This document shows positions 6,061 through 14,940 of a stretch of 28,893 nucleotides of DNA, piece by piece. The translations under genes and the position numbers were made by a program. How positions within the stretch are numbered: the stretch's first letter is position 1; the number at the start of each line of letters is the position of its first letter. Under the pieces are notes generated by a model that was given only the letters and a program-made list of their open reading frames with translations, was not told the DNA's origin and ran no database searches. Source of the stretch: Castellaniella hirudinis_A (GTDB lineage: Bacteria; Pseudomonadota; Gammaproteobacteria; Burkholderiales; Burkholderiaceae_B); NCBI RefSeq assembly GCF_047468865.1, contig NZ_JBLGTV010000020.1, positions 1 to 28,893 on the forward strand. Reading direction: 5' to 3'.

Positions 6061-7794
6061 ATGTACGCCTCCAAGTACCACCTGAACACCCTGAAAGAAG
6101 CCCCGGCCGAAGCCGAGGTCGTCAGCCACCAGTTGATGACCCGCGCCGGCATGATCCGCAAGATCGCGGGCGGTATTTACACCTACATGCCCATGGGGCT
6201 GAAGGTTCTGCGCAAGATCGAAACCATCGTGCGCGAAGAAATGAACCGCGCCGGCGCGATCGAACTGCTGATGCCGGTGGTTCAGCCCGCCGAGCTCTGG
6301 CAGGAAACCGGGCGCTGGGAGCAATACGGCGCCGAGCTGCTGCGCATCAAGGATCGCCACCAGCGCGACTTCGTGCTGCAACCCACCTCGGAAGAAGTCA
6401 TCACCGACATCGCCCGCAACGAAATCCACAGCTGGCGCCAGCTGCCGGTCAATTTCTACCATATCCAGACCAAGTTCCGCGACGAGCGCCGGCCGCGCTT
6501 CGGCCTGATGCGCGGGCGCGAATTCACCATGAAGGACGCCTATTCCTTCGACCGCGACGAAGCCGGCGCCCTGGCCAGCTATGACCGGATGTACGATGCC
6601 TACCAGCGCATCTTCACCCGCCTGGGCCTGACTTTCCGGGCCGTGGCCGCCGATACGGGCTCGATCGGCGGATCGCGCAGCCACGAATTCCAGGTGATCG
6701 CCGACACCGGCGAAGACCTGATCGTCTACAACCCGGATTCGGATTACGCCGCCAACATCGAACTGGCCGACGCGCCCTGCCTGCTGGACGCCCGCGAACC
6801 GGCCCGCGAAGCCCTCGAAAAACGCGCCACACCCGACGCCCCGAAATGCGAAATCGTGGCCAGCCAGTTGGGGCTGCCGCTGTCGCGCACCATCAAATCC
6901 GTCGCCCTGGCCACCGACTCCGCCGATGGCCCCGCCCGCTTGTGGCTGCTGATGCTGCGCGGCGACCACGAAACCAACGACATCAAGGTCAGCAAGCTGC
7001 CCGGCCTGGAAAACGGCTATCGCCTGGCCACCGAAGCCGAAATCCAGGACGTGTTCGCCTGCACGCCCGGCTACCTGGGCCCGGTGGGGCTGGATCGCGG
7101 CAAAATCACGGTGGTGGCCGACCTGACCGTGGCCCACATGGGCGACTTTGTCTGCGGCGCCAACGAAGCGGGCTACCACCTGAGCGGCGTCAATTGGGGC
7201 CGCGACCTGCCCGAACCCGACCGGGTCGCCGACCTGCGCAACGTCGTGGCGGGCGACCCCGCCCCCCAGGGCGGCCGGCTGTCCATCCAGCGCGGCATCG
7301 AAGTCGGCCACGTGTTCTTCCTGGGCGACAAGTATTCCCGCGCCATGAATGCCACGTTTCTGGACACGGACGGCAAGCCCGCCGTCATGCAAATGGGTTG
7401 CTACGGCATCGGGGTCAGCCGGATCGCGGCGGCCGCCATCGAACAGAACCACGACGCGCGCGGCATGATCTGGCCCCGCGCCCTGGCCCCTTTTGAAGTC
7501 GTTCTGTGCCCCATCGGCTTCGGCAAAAGTGAAACCGTTCGCAACGCGGCCGAAAGCCTTTACCAGGCGTTGTCGGCCCAGGGGATCGACGTGATCCTGG
7601 ACGACCGCGACAGCCGCCCCGGCGCCATGTTCGCCGATTGGGAACTGATCGGGGTGCCCTTGCGCGTGACCCTGGGCGATCGCGGCCTGAAGGAAGGCGT
7701 GGTCGAAATCCAGGCGCGCCGCGAAACGGAAGCTCACAAAATCAGCCCCGATCAGGCCGTGCCCTACATACTGGAAACCCTGAAAACCCTTTAA
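6061..7794 (+). CDS. proS: Prolyl-tRNA synthetase, long bacterial type
   Basis: ProRS attaches proline to tRNA-Pro in the cytoplasm. At 577 residues it matches the long bacterial form with an inserted editing domain. The class II core is complete: LQPTSEE near residue 105, KFRDERRPRFGLMRGREF with MKDAYSFDRDE around 140-165, and CYGIGVSR near 447. The editing insertion lies between about residues 220 and 400. The C-terminal anticodon-binding domain includes GIDVILDDRDSRPGAMFAD. The start MYASKYHLNTLKEAPAEAE is family-typical. It is divergent from rppH. Confidence 0.97.
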   Translation: MYASKYHLNTLKEAPAEAEVVSHQLMTRAGMIRKIAGGIYTYMPMGLKVLRKIETIVREEMNRAGAIELLMPVVQPAELWQETGRWEQYGAELLRIKDRHQRDFVLQPTSEEVITDIARNEIHSWRQLPVNFYHIQTKFRDERRPRFGLMRGREFTMKDAYSFDRDEAGALASYDRMYDAYQRIFTRLGLTFRAVAADTGSIGGSRSHEFQVIADTGEDLIVYNPDSDYAANIELADAPCLLDAREPAREALEKRATPDAPKCEIVASQLGLPLSRTIKSVALATDSADGPARLWLLMLRGDHETNDIKVSKLPGLENGYRLATEAEIQDVFACTPGYLGPVGLDRGKITVVADLTVAHMGDFVCGANEAGYHLSGVNWGRDLPEPDRVADLRNVVAGDPAPQGGRLSIQRGIEVGHVFFLGDKYSRAMNATFLDTDGKPAVMQMGCYGIGVSRIAAAAIEQNHDARGMIWPRALAPFEVVLCPIGFGKSETVRNAAESLYQALSAQGIDVILDDRDSRPGAMFADWELIGVPLRVTLGDRGLKEGVVEIQARRETEAHKISPDQAVPYILETLKTL

Positions 7795-7968
7795 GGCATC
7801 AAGACATGACCAGGCAAGCGCCGCGCCGGCGGACACGGCCGGCGCCGGAGCAAACCGCAGTGACGGCCGGGCGGCCGCCAACCGCCGCCCGGACACCGGC
7901 CCGCCACGGGCCGGCGGGCGATCCATGCCCTGGAAACCAGCGGATATGTCACACAGGTTAACCAAAAA

Positions 7969-8394
7969 ATGATCACCAAAACGCCCAATCCTTCCGGCGC
8001 ACTGGCCATTCGCGTATATTACGAAGACACCGACACCGGCGGCGTCGTGTATTACGCCAATTACCTGAAATTCTTCGAGCGGGGCCGCACCGAATGGCTG
8101 CGCGCGCTCGGGGTCGATCAACGCGAACTTGCAGCTCAAGAACAAATGATGTTTGTGGTCAGACATGCGGACATTGCCTATCGGCAGGCGGCCCGCCTGG
8201 ACGACGTGATTCATATCCACACCTCGATCTCGCGGCTGCGTGCCTCCACGCTGGATTTCCACCAGCAGGCATGGCGCGAAGATGAACTTTTGGCCGCCGC
8301 CACAGTCCAGATCTGCACGGTGCACGCCCGCACTTTCAAACCCATCCGTCTATCCCCCGCCTTGCGGGACCTTTTGAACAAGGCCATTCACTAA
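7969..8394 (+). CDS. ybgC: Acyl-CoA thioesterase YbgC of the Tol-Pal cluster
   Basis: The 141-residue hotdog-fold thioesterase has the family motif VYYEDTDTGGVVYYANYLKFFERGR at residues 17-41, whose Asp residues include the catalytic one. YbgC hydrolyses short or medium acyl-CoAs and associates with phospholipid synthesis enzymes at the inner membrane. It is the first gene of the conserved tol-pal cluster; tolQ starts two bases after its stop. The 174-bp gap before it has GC-rich inverted repeats around 7880-7930 and a GGTTAACC palindrome (7956-7963). A 51-codon Arg/Pro-rich frame in that gap looks spurious. Confidence 0.93.
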   Translation: MITKTPNPSGALAIRVYYEDTDTGGVVYYANYLKFFERGRTEWLRALGVDQRELAAQEQMMFVVRHADIAYRQAARLDDVIHIHTSISRLRASTLDFHQQAWREDELLAAATVQICTVHARTFKPIRLSPALRDLLNKAIH

Positions 8395-8396
8395 CC

Positions 8397-9071
8397 ATGG
8401 AAGCTTCTAGCGATTTGTCGCTGCTGTCCCTGATCGGCAATGCCAGCCTGCCCGTGCAGATCGTCATGCTGATTCTATTGGGGGCGTCCGTCCTGTCCTG
8501 GACTTACATCTTCAGCAAACGGGCCGCCCTGAAACGCGCCAACGAGCAAACCCGCCAATTCGAAGACGACTTCTGGGCGGGCGGCGACCTGACCGTGCTG
8601 CAACAGGCCGTTGCCAGCCGACGCGACGAACACGGCGCCCTGGCGCGCATCTTCGACGCCGGCATGACTGAATTCATCAAGGCCCGGCGTTCCTCCAGCC
8701 GGGGCGACACCATTCTGGACGCCCCGCGGCGGGCCATGAAGGCCGCCTTTCAGCGCGAGATGGACAGTGTCGAATCACACCTGAACTTCCTGGCGTCCAC
8801 CGGCTCGGTCAGCCCCTACATCGGCCTGCTGGGCACGGTCTGGGGCATCATGCACGCCTTCATGGGCTTGTCCACCATGCAGCAGGCCACGCTGGCCGCC
8901 GTGGCCCCCGGCATCGCCGAAGCCCTGATCGCCACCGCCATCGGCCTGTTCGCCGCCATCCCCGCCGTGCTGGCGTACAACCGCTTCACCAACGAAATCG
9001 ACCGCCTGTCGATCCGCTACGAAAGCTTCATCGAAGAATTCCTCAACATCCTGCAGCGCCAGGTGCATTGA
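8397..9071 (+). CDS. tolQ: Tol-Pal system proton channel subunit TolQ
   Basis: TolQ, with TolR, uses the proton motive force to energise TolA during outer-membrane invagination at division. The 224-residue inner-membrane protein has an N-terminal helix (about 17-36) and two later helices. The conserved stretch LNFLASTGSVSPYIGLLGTVWGIMHAF covers about residues 128-154, and the third helix begins near GIAEALIATAIGLFAAIPAV. This is the ExbB/TolQ/MotA domain, close to the usual length. It is tightly packed between ybgC and tolR (one-base gap). Confidence 0.97.
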   Translation: MEASSDLSLLSLIGNASLPVQIVMLILLGASVLSWTYIFSKRAALKRANEQTRQFEDDFWAGGDLTVLQQAVASRRDEHGALARIFDAGMTEFIKARRSSSRGDTILDAPRRAMKAAFQREMDSVESHLNFLASTGSVSPYIGLLGTVWGIMHAFMGLSTMQQATLAAVAPGIAEALIATAIGLFAAIPAVLAYNRFTNEIDRLSIRYESFIEEFLNILQRQVH

Positions 9072-9072
9072 T

Positions 9073-9507
9073 ATGACGTCTATCAGCAGCCGCCGCGCAC
9101 GCCGCATGAAAAATGACATCAACGTCGTTCCCTACATCGACGTCATGCTGGTCTTGCTGGTGATCTTCATGGTCACCGCCCCCATGATCACCCCCGGCCA
9201 GATCGAACTGCCTTCGGTCGGCACAGCGTCCGAAGTGCCCGCCCAGCCCGTGGAAGTCCAGATCGACGCCCAGGGCGCCCTGGCCCTGCGCGTGCGCGAA
9301 GGCGGCGCGGCCTTCCAGCCGGTCGACAAGGCCAACCTGCTGGCCACCGTGCGCGCCGCCATCACCCCGAACACGCCGGTGGTGATTTCCGCCGATGGCA
9401 AAGTGCCCTACGAAACCGTCATGCAGGTCATGGATCAATTGCGCGACGGCGGGATTTCCAAGCTGGGTCTGCTGGTCAACCAGACCGCCACGGGAGCGCG
9501 TCAATGA
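9073..9507 (+). CDS. tolR: Tol-Pal system protein TolR
   Basis: The 144-residue ExbD/TolR family protein has a short cytoplasmic N-terminus and a single membrane helix (about 18-37). In the helix, the motif NVVPYIDVMLVLLVIFMV contains the conserved Asp needed for proton conduction. The periplasmic part is a typical TolR domain ending VMDQLRDGGISKLGLLV. It works with TolQ and TolA. It is translated from an operon with one-base spacing after tolQ and is followed by tolA after 30 bp. Confidence 0.97.
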   Translation: MTSISSRRARRMKNDINVVPYIDVMLVLLVIFMVTAPMITPGQIELPSVGTASEVPAQPVEVQIDAQGALALRVREGGAAFQPVDKANLLATVRAAITPNTPVVISADGKVPYETVMQVMDQLRDGGISKLGLLVNQTATGARQ

Positions 9508-9537
9508 TCTTCTCCATGAAGGCGGCGTACTGATCCC

Positions 9538-10860
9538 ATGACTTGGCTTGCTCGTTCCCGCAATAATCGGCCCGACCCGGATCGGCGCGATGATCGCATC
9601 GGGCTGCTGTGGTCCGCCCTGGCCCACGGCGCACTGATCCTGTTGATGATCTTCGGCTTTTCCTCGGCGCCCAACAGCGCCGGCCCGGTGCAGGTCGAGT
9701 TGTGGGCCCAGGGCAGCGTGGCCGAGGCCACATCACCCGAAGACGGCGCCGAAACCACGCCGCCGCCCGAACCAGACGAGGCGGCCGAAGAAGCGGCGCG
9801 GGCCGAAGCCGAGCGGGCCGAAGCCGAAGCCAAGGCGGTGGCGGAAGCCGAAGCGGCGCAGGCAGAAGCGGCCCGCCAAGAAGCAGCCCGTCAGGAAGCG
9901 GCGCAGGCCGAGGCGGCGCGCGAACAGGCGGCCGCCCAGGCTGAAGCGGCGCGCCAGGCGCAGTTGGCCGAAGCCCAGGCGCGGGCCGAGGCCGCCGCCA
10001 AGGCCCAAGCCGATGCCGAAATCGCCCTGGCCAAAGAACGCAAAGCCCGCGAAGAAGCCGAACGGCTGGCACAGGAACAGCTGAAGCGCGAACAAGCCCG
10101 CTTGGCCGCCGAGCAGGCCGCCAAAGAAAAAGCGGCGGCGGAGAAAGCCGCTGCGGAGAAGGCGGCGGTCGAGAAGGCTGCGGTCGAGAAGGCTGCTGCT
10201 GAAAAGGCTGCTGCTGACAAGGCTGCTGCTGACAAGGCCGCTGCTGAAAAAGCGGCGGCCGAAAAAGCGGCGGCGGAGAAGGCTGCTGCAGAAAAGGCCG
10301 CAGCCGAGAAAGCCGCCAAGGAAAAAGCGGCCGCAGAAAAAGCCGCTGCGGAGAAAGCCGCAGCCGATAAGGCCGCCAAAGACAAAGCAGCCAAGGAGGC
10401 CGCGGCCAAGGCCGCCGCCGAGAAGGCGGCCAAGGAAAAAGCCGCCAAGGAAGCCGCCGCCAAGCGCGAAGCCCTGAAGGCCGCCATGCGCGGGGCGGTC
10501 TCCGAAGCGGCCGGCATCCCCGACGGCAACGCCAACCGCAACCAGCAAGGCGGCGGCGGAGGCAACGACGGCTACGCGGCCAAGATTCGCGCCTGCGTGA
10601 AGCCGGGGGTCATCTACAACCCGCCCCCGCGCACCGGGAGCAACAACCCCACGGTGGAATTCCGCACGCGCCTGGGATCGGATGGCAAGGTTCAGGGCGC
10701 TACCCTGATCCGTTCTTCCGGCATCCCCCGGTTTGATGATGCGGTGCAAAAGGGCATCACGGCCTGCTCGCCCTTCCCCAAGCCCCCCAGCGGCAAATAT
10801 CCGTCGTATATTGACGTCCAGTACAGCATGTATGAGCCTACAGATTCAGAAAGGAGATAG
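9538..10860 (+). CDS. tolA: Tol-Pal system protein TolA
   Basis: TolA spans the periplasm and links the TolQR motor to TolB-Pal. The 440-residue product has one membrane helix (about 22-42) followed by VQVELWAQGS. A long Ala/Glu/Lys/Arg-rich helical region covers about 80-320. A C-terminal globular domain (about 346-440) contains Cys353 and Cys410, which could form a disulfide, and the FDDAVQKGITACSPFPKPP segment. Residues about 194-310 consist of near-perfect five-residue repeats. The stop codon overlaps the Shine-Dalgarno region of tolB. Strong A/K bias creates long false ORFs on the other strand. Confidence 0.95.
   Translation: MTWLARSRNNRPDPDRRDDRIGLLWSALAHGALILLMIFGFSSAPNSAGPVQVELWAQGSVAEATSPEDGAETTPPPEPDEAAEEAARAEAERAEAEAKAVAEAEAAQAEAARQEAARQEAAQAEAAREQAAAQAEAARQAQLAEAQARAEAAAKAQADAEIALAKERKAREEAERLAQEQLKREQARLAAEQAAKEKAAAEKAAAEKAAVEKAAVEKAAAEKAAADKAAADKAAAEKAAAEKAAAEKAAAEKAAAEKAAKEKAAAEKAAAEKAAADKAAKDKAAKEAAAKAAAEKAAKEKAAKEAAAKREALKAAMRGAVSEAAGIPDGNANRNQQGGGGGNDGYAAKIRACVKPGVIYNPPPRTGSNNPTVEFRTRLGSDGKVQGATLIRSSGIPRFDDAVQKGITACSPFPKPPSGKYPSYIDVQYSMYEPTDSERR
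10117..10467 (+). repeat. 15-bp tandem repeat tract inside tolA
   Basis: About 23 imperfect 15-bp units encode the pentapeptides AAAEK, AAADK, AAVEK and AAKEK. Several neighbouring units are nearly identical, for example the GCTGCTGCTGA units around 10192-10250. This layout suits unit gain or loss by slippage, which would alter the length of the TolA helical stalk without changing frame. Confidence 0.85.
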
Positions 10861-10864
10861 CCCC

Positions 10865-12172
10865 ATGTTTCTTGCCACAGCCTCTGGCTTTCTCGAACGC
10901 CTCTGGCGGCGCGCGGCCGCCGCCAGCCTGGGCCTGGCCTTGGCGGCCTTTGCCGCCGGCGGCGCGCAGGCCCAGTTGCGCGTCGATATTTCCGGGGTGG
11001 GCGCCACCCAGTACCCGATCGCCATCGCCGATTTTTCCGGTGAGCCCAGCGGGACGTCCGTGCCGGAAGTCATTCGCGCGGATCTCACCCGATCCGGCCA
11101 GTTTCGCCTGATCAACACCGCCGGGGCCGATCTCGACCTGCAAAGCACGGTGGATTACGCCACCTGGCAGGCGCGGGGGGCCGACTACCTGGCCCTGGGG
11201 GGCATCACCAAAAACGGCGATCAGTATTCGGTCAGCTATCGGCTGTTGGACAACGTGCGCAAAGCCGAACTGGACAGCGCGGTCTTCAATGGCACCGAGG
11301 CCGAACTGCGCCGGATCGCACACCGCATCGCCGATCGCATCTACGAAAAAATCACCGGCATCCGGGGCGTGTTTTCCACGCGCATCGCCTATGTGTTGCA
11401 ATCCAGCAACGGATATGAGTTACAAATTGCTGACGCGGATGGCCAGAATCCCCAGGTCATGCTGCGCTCCAAGCAGCCCATTATCTCGCCGGCCTGGTCC
11501 CCGGACGGCTCGAAACTGGCCTACGTCAGCTTCGAATCCGGCAAGTCGGTGATCTACGTCCAGACCCTGGCCACGGCGCAGCGCCAGCCGGTGTCCAACT
11601 ACAAAGGCAACAACAGCGCCCCGGCCTGGTCGCCCAATGGCCAGCAATTGGCCATTGTGCTGTCTATGGACGGCATCTCGCAGATATACACCATCAGCGC
11701 GGATGGCGCGAACCTGCGCCGCATCATGCGCTCCCCGCTGATCGACACCGAACCCTACTACACGCCCGATGGGCAGTCCCTGGTCTTTACCAGCGACCGC
11801 GGCGGCAGCCCGCAGATATACGAAGTCCCGGTGGCCGGCGGCGAGGCCCGGCGCCTGACCTTCTCGGGGAGTTACAATATTTCACCCAGGGTATCGCCGG
11901 ATGGACAACAACTGGTGTACGTTACCCGTAGAAATGGTGCTTTCAGGATCGCCAGCCTGGCTTTTGGCTCGGGCGCCGAACAACTCCTGACGGACGGGCC
12001 GGACGACCAGTCGCCCAGCTACGCGCCCAATGGCATGCAAGTGCTCTACAGTTCCATCCAGAATGGCCGTAGCGTGCTGGCAGTGACCTCCATTGACGGC
12101 CGCGTCCGCCAGACCCTGTCGATGCTCAACGGCAAAGTCCGCGAGCCGGCCTGGGGCCCATTCACTAATTGA
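10865..12172 (+). CDS. tolB: Tol-Pal system periplasmic protein TolB
   Basis: TolB is a soluble periplasmic protein that binds Pal and TolA. The 435-residue precursor has a signal peptide ending GGAQAQ (about residue 36) and then the N-terminal domain starting LRVDISGVGATQYPIAIADF. A six-bladed beta-propeller shows repeated blades such as ISPAWSPDGSKLAYVSFE, SAPAWSPNGQQLAI and ISPRVSPDGQQLVYV. ATG 10865 is supported by AGGAGA just upstream, within the end of tolA. Open frame upstream of this ATG belongs to tolA sequence read out of frame. Confidence 0.97.
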   Translation: MFLATASGFLERLWRRAAAASLGLALAAFAAGGAQAQLRVDISGVGATQYPIAIADFSGEPSGTSVPEVIRADLTRSGQFRLINTAGADLDLQSTVDYATWQARGADYLALGGITKNGDQYSVSYRLLDNVRKAELDSAVFNGTEAELRRIAHRIADRIYEKITGIRGVFSTRIAYVLQSSNGYELQIADADGQNPQVMLRSKQPIISPAWSPDGSKLAYVSFESGKSVIYVQTLATAQRQPVSNYKGNNSAPAWSPNGQQLAIVLSMDGISQIYTISADGANLRRIMRSPLIDTEPYYTPDGQSLVFTSDRGGSPQIYEVPVAGGEARRLTFSGSYNISPRVSPDGQQLVYVTRRNGAFRIASLAFGSGAEQLLTDGPDDQSPSYAPNGMQVLYSSIQNGRSVLAVTSIDGRVRQTLSMLNGKVREPAWGPFTN

Positions 12173-12209
12173 TTTTTTCCGTGTGACGCTTTTTTTTAAA
12201 GGATATTAA

Positions 12210-12704
12210 ATGAGCTCGCGCATCACCAGGACCCTGACCATTGCCGCTTTTGCAGCCTCTTTGGCCGCTTGTAGCTCTGTGCCGCTAGACGAAAACGGCG
12301 CCGGCGGCGCCGGCTCGGATTCCGCATCCGCCGGGCAGATTATGGACCCCTTCAATCCGCAAAGCCCGCTGGCGCAGCAGCGCTCGGTCTACTTCGATTT
12401 CGACAGCTATTCCGTGCCGGAGCAATACCGCAGCGTGGTTGAAATGCATTCCAGCTACCTCAGCGGCCACCCCGGCCAGAACGTCCGCATCGAAGGCAAC
12501 ACCGACGCCCGCGGCAGCACCGAATATAATCTGGCTTTGGGCCAGCGCCGTTCGGACGCCGTGGCACGCATGATGCGCCTGCTGGGGGTCAACGCCAACC
12601 AAATGGAAGCCATCAGCTACGGCAAGGAACGTCCGAAGGCCTTGGGCAACACCGAAGCCGACTACGCCGAAAACCGCCGCGCCGACATCGACTACCAGCG
12701 CTGA
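12210..12704 (+). CDS. pal: Peptidoglycan-associated lipoprotein Pal
   Basis: Pal is an outer-membrane lipoprotein that holds the envelope together by binding peptidoglycan and TolB. The 164-residue precursor has a signal peptide with lipobox LAAC (lipidated Cys21), a short linker, and an OmpA-like domain. The ligand motif NTDARGSTEYNLALGQRRSD (about residues 96-115) includes the Asp and Arg that bind diaminopimelate. AAGGAT precedes the ATG. Its maturation would require Lgt, encoded earlier in the window. Confidence 0.97.
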   Translation: MSSRITRTLTIAAFAASLAACSSVPLDENGAGGAGSDSASAGQIMDPFNPQSPLAQQRSVYFDFDSYSVPEQYRSVVEMHSSYLSGHPGQNVRIEGNTDARGSTEYNLALGQRRSDAVARMMRLLGVNANQMEAISYGKERPKALGNTEADYAENRRADIDYQR

Positions 12705-12722
12705 TCGCCAGTAGCCCATGCC

Positions 12723-12754
12723 AACGCCGTAGCGGTCTCGCTACGGCGTTTTTT
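12723..12754 (+). terminator. Intrinsic terminator after pal
   Basis: A perfect 12-bp stem (AACGCCGTAGCG, loop GTCT, CGCTACGGCGTT) runs directly into further T residues (12749-12754). It lies 19 bp after the pal stop and 32 bp before the cpoB start, so it should cut expression between them. Confidence 0.93.
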
Positions 12755-12785
12755 CTGCCGATTTTCTGCACAGAAGGGATACGCT

Positions 12786-13463
12786 ATGCACGCCGTGACA
12801 CACCGCTTGACCATTTTATCGGCCACCCTGGCCCTGGCCCTGGGGGCCACCGCGGCCCACGCGTTTTCTGATGACGAGGCCCGCCGCGCCATCCTGGAAC
12901 TGCGCGGGCAAATCCAGCAGATGAAAGACCAAAACCAGCAGGCGCGCCTGCAGCTGGCCGACCAAATGGACATGCTGCACCAGGAAATCGCCACCCTGCG
13001 GGGCCGCCTGGAAGAACTGGGCCGCCCCGGCCACCCGGCGGCCGCCAACGGCCCGGCCAACGCCCCGCAGCTGTCCGTCCAGACCGACGACCCGCAGCAG
13101 CAGGCGGTCTACCAGGCCGCCGCCGACCAATACCGCAATGGCCGCTACCCGGAAGCCGCCGCCAGTTTCGCGGCCTTCGTCGAAGCCTACCCCGACAGCG
13201 AACTGTCCACGGATGCCCAGTTCTACCTGGGCAGCAGCCAATACGCCTCGAAAAGCTTCAAGAACTCCATCCAATCCATGCAGGCACTGGTGCAGAAGCA
13301 CCCCGACAGCGCCCGCGCCCCGGATGCCCTGCTGGTGGTGGCCGCCAACCAGATCGAGCTGAACGACCTGAAAGGCGCCAAGGCCACCCTGCAGCGCATC
13401 ACCAAGGACTACCCCAGCAGCAACGCGGCGGAAACCGCCAAGAACCGCCTGAAATTGCTGTAA
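12786..13463 (+). CDS. cpoB: Cell division coordinator CpoB (YbgF)
   Basis: CpoB is a periplasmic protein that couples the Tol-Pal machine to peptidoglycan synthesis by PBP1b. The 225-residue precursor has a signal peptide ending AAHA (about residue 26). An N-terminal trimerising coiled coil follows (about 30-82, Gln/Leu/Met-rich). A TPR domain (about 105-225) contains AVYQAAADQYRNGRYPEAAASF and AQFYLGSSQYASKSFKNSI. It closes the conserved tol-pal cluster. The intrinsic terminator upstream implies partial read-through or a separate promoter. Its TAA shares one base with the next ATG. Confidence 0.95.
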   Translation: MHAVTHRLTILSATLALALGATAAHAFSDDEARRAILELRGQIQQMKDQNQQARLQLADQMDMLHQEIATLRGRLEELGRPGHPAAANGPANAPQLSVQTDDPQQQAVYQAAADQYRNGRYPEAAASFAAFVEAYPDSELSTDAQFYLGSSQYASKSFKNSIQSMQALVQKHPDSARAPDALLVVAANQIELNDLKGAKATLQRITKDYPSSNAAETAKNRLKLL

Positions 13464-14293
13464 TGTCCCGCGCTCCCGACCTTCCGCACCACATCCTGGC
13501 GCTGGCCGATTCGCAGCTGCACTACACCCAGTACGGCCACGGCGCGTCCGCCGTGCTGCTGATCCACGGGTCGCTGTGCGATTATCGCTACTGGCGCTGG
13601 CAGACGCCCGCCCTGGCCGAACGGCACCAGGTTCTGGCGCCCAGCCTGCGGGGCTGCTGGCCCGCCGCGCAGGCCCATCCGCAGCCCGGCTACAGCATCG
13701 ACACCCACGCGCAAGACCTGGCGCACCTGGTGCGCGCCCTGGATCGGCACACCGGGGTGCATGTAGTGGGCCATTCACGCGGGGCCCAGGTGGCCCTGGC
13801 ATTCGCCACCCTGGCGCCCGCGCTGTGCCGGTCGCTGACCCTGGCCGACCCGGGGTTCCGTTTCGACGACGAGCCGGAATCCCCGCCATTCTATGCCCAG
13901 ACCATCGGCCAGCTGCAGGCGGGCGACATCGACCTCGCCTTGCAGGAATTCATTGATACGGTCAACGGGGCGGATACCTGGCGGCGCATGGTGCCGTGGT
14001 TCAAGGACATGAGCCGCGACAATGCCCTGACCCTGCTGTCGCAGGTGCGCGAAGCCAATACCCCCGTGCGGGCCCGGGACGCGGCGGCCCTGTCCTGCCC
14101 GCTGCTGCTGGTGGGCGGGGCCAACAGCCCCGCCAAATACGGCAGCCGCCAGGATCGCCTGCAGCAATTGGTGCCGGATGCCCGCCGGGTGCGCATCGCG
14201 CTGGCGGCGCACGGCATGAATCTGGCCAACCCCCGCGCATTCAACCAGGCGGTGCTGGACTTCATCGAGGACGCGGAAGCCGCCCACCAATAA
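13463..14293 (+). CDS. Alpha/beta-hydrolase fold protein
   Basis: The 276-residue protein has the alpha/beta-hydrolase core: oxyanion region LLIHGSLCDYRYW (about 31-43), nucleophile elbow VVGHSRGAQVA (the Ser is about residue 103), and a final helix with HGMNLANP supplying the probable catalytic His (near 253). No signal peptide is seen, so it is probably cytoplasmic. It could be an esterase, lipase or C-C hydrolase; the substrate cannot be inferred. Translation is probably coupled to cpoB through the TAATG overlap. Confidence 0.85.
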   Translation: MSRAPDLPHHILALADSQLHYTQYGHGASAVLLIHGSLCDYRYWRWQTPALAERHQVLAPSLRGCWPAAQAHPQPGYSIDTHAQDLAHLVRALDRHTGVHVVGHSRGAQVALAFATLAPALCRSLTLADPGFRFDDEPESPPFYAQTIGQLQAGDIDLALQEFIDTVNGADTWRRMVPWFKDMSRDNALTLLSQVREANTPVRARDAAALSCPLLLVGGANSPAKYGSRQDRLQQLVPDARRVRIALAAHGMNLANPRAFNQAVLDFIEDAEAAHQ

Positions 14294-14475
14294 GCCCGGG
14301 CGTCGCGCAAGCGATGGCCCGCAGGCCGCCGCGCCCGCGTAGCCCAGGGCGTCAGGCCGCGCCCGCGTCAACCGCGCGGGGCGGGGTCGGCCCCTGCGCG
14401 CCGAGGCCGATCCGATCCGGGAAAATAGCGCCGGAACGCTGGTGTACTATGGGCTTTTCCGCTTTTACACGCGCC

Positions 14476-14940
14476 ATGTCCGATCCCACTGCCTTGGCGG
14501 CCGCCGCCGTCCCGGAAGCCACGCCGGCTTCCCACATCACCACCGAAGAATTCCGCGACCTGCTGACGCGGCTGCATCCTTTTGCCACCGTGCTGGGCAT
14601 CGAGGTGCAGGACATCCGTCATGGACAGGCCGTGCTGCGCCTGCCCCCCAACCCCGCCAACCAGCGCCTGGGCGGCATCGTGGCAGGCCCCATGCTGATG
14701 GGGCTGGCCGACCTGGCCCTGTATGCCGCCGTGGTCAGCGCCACCGGCGTGCCCGAATCGGTCACCGCCAGCCTGACCATCAATTTTCTGCGCAGGGCCC
14801 CAGCGGGCGGCATCATCGCCCGGGCCAGCATCCTGAAAACCGGCCGCATGACGGCCGGCGAAGTCCTGCTCTTGCCCGAAAACGGCGGCGAACCCGTGGC
14901 CCAGGTGGTCAGCACCTGGTCGGTGCCGCGCAAGGCTTAG
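14476..14940 (+). CDS. PaaI-type hotdog thioesterase
   Basis: The 154-residue product is a hotdog-fold protein of the PaaI/YdiI thioesterase type: LGIEVQDIRHGQAVLRLPPNPANQRLGG, then AGPMLMGLADLALYAAVV (central helix), SLTINFLRRAP and a final strand around VAQVVSTWSVP. It probably hydrolyses an acyl-CoA in the cytoplasm; the substrate is unknown. ATG 14476 is preferred because TACTAT at 14445-14450 may be a -10. ATG 14449 would add nine residues but would overlap that element. The gene ends convergently with the BMP-protein gene, sharing four bases. Confidence 0.8.
   Translation: MSDPTALAAAAVPEATPASHITTEEFRDLLTRLHPFATVLGIEVQDIRHGQAVLRLPPNPANQRLGGIVAGPMLMGLADLALYAAVVSATGVPESVTASLTINFLRRAPAGGIIARASILKTGRMTAGEVLLLPENGGEPVAQVVSTWSVPRKA

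Noticed and set aside
7805..7961. 51-codon Arg/Pro-rich ORF between proS and ybgC
   Set aside because: No ribosome-binding site, no family resemblance, and composition as expected from GC-rich non-coding DNA.
9733..10749. Long minus-strand ORFs opposite tolA (338 and 224 residues)
   Set aside because: They are low-complexity Gly/Phe/Leu- or Ala/Ser-rich shadows caused by the repetitive tolA codons.
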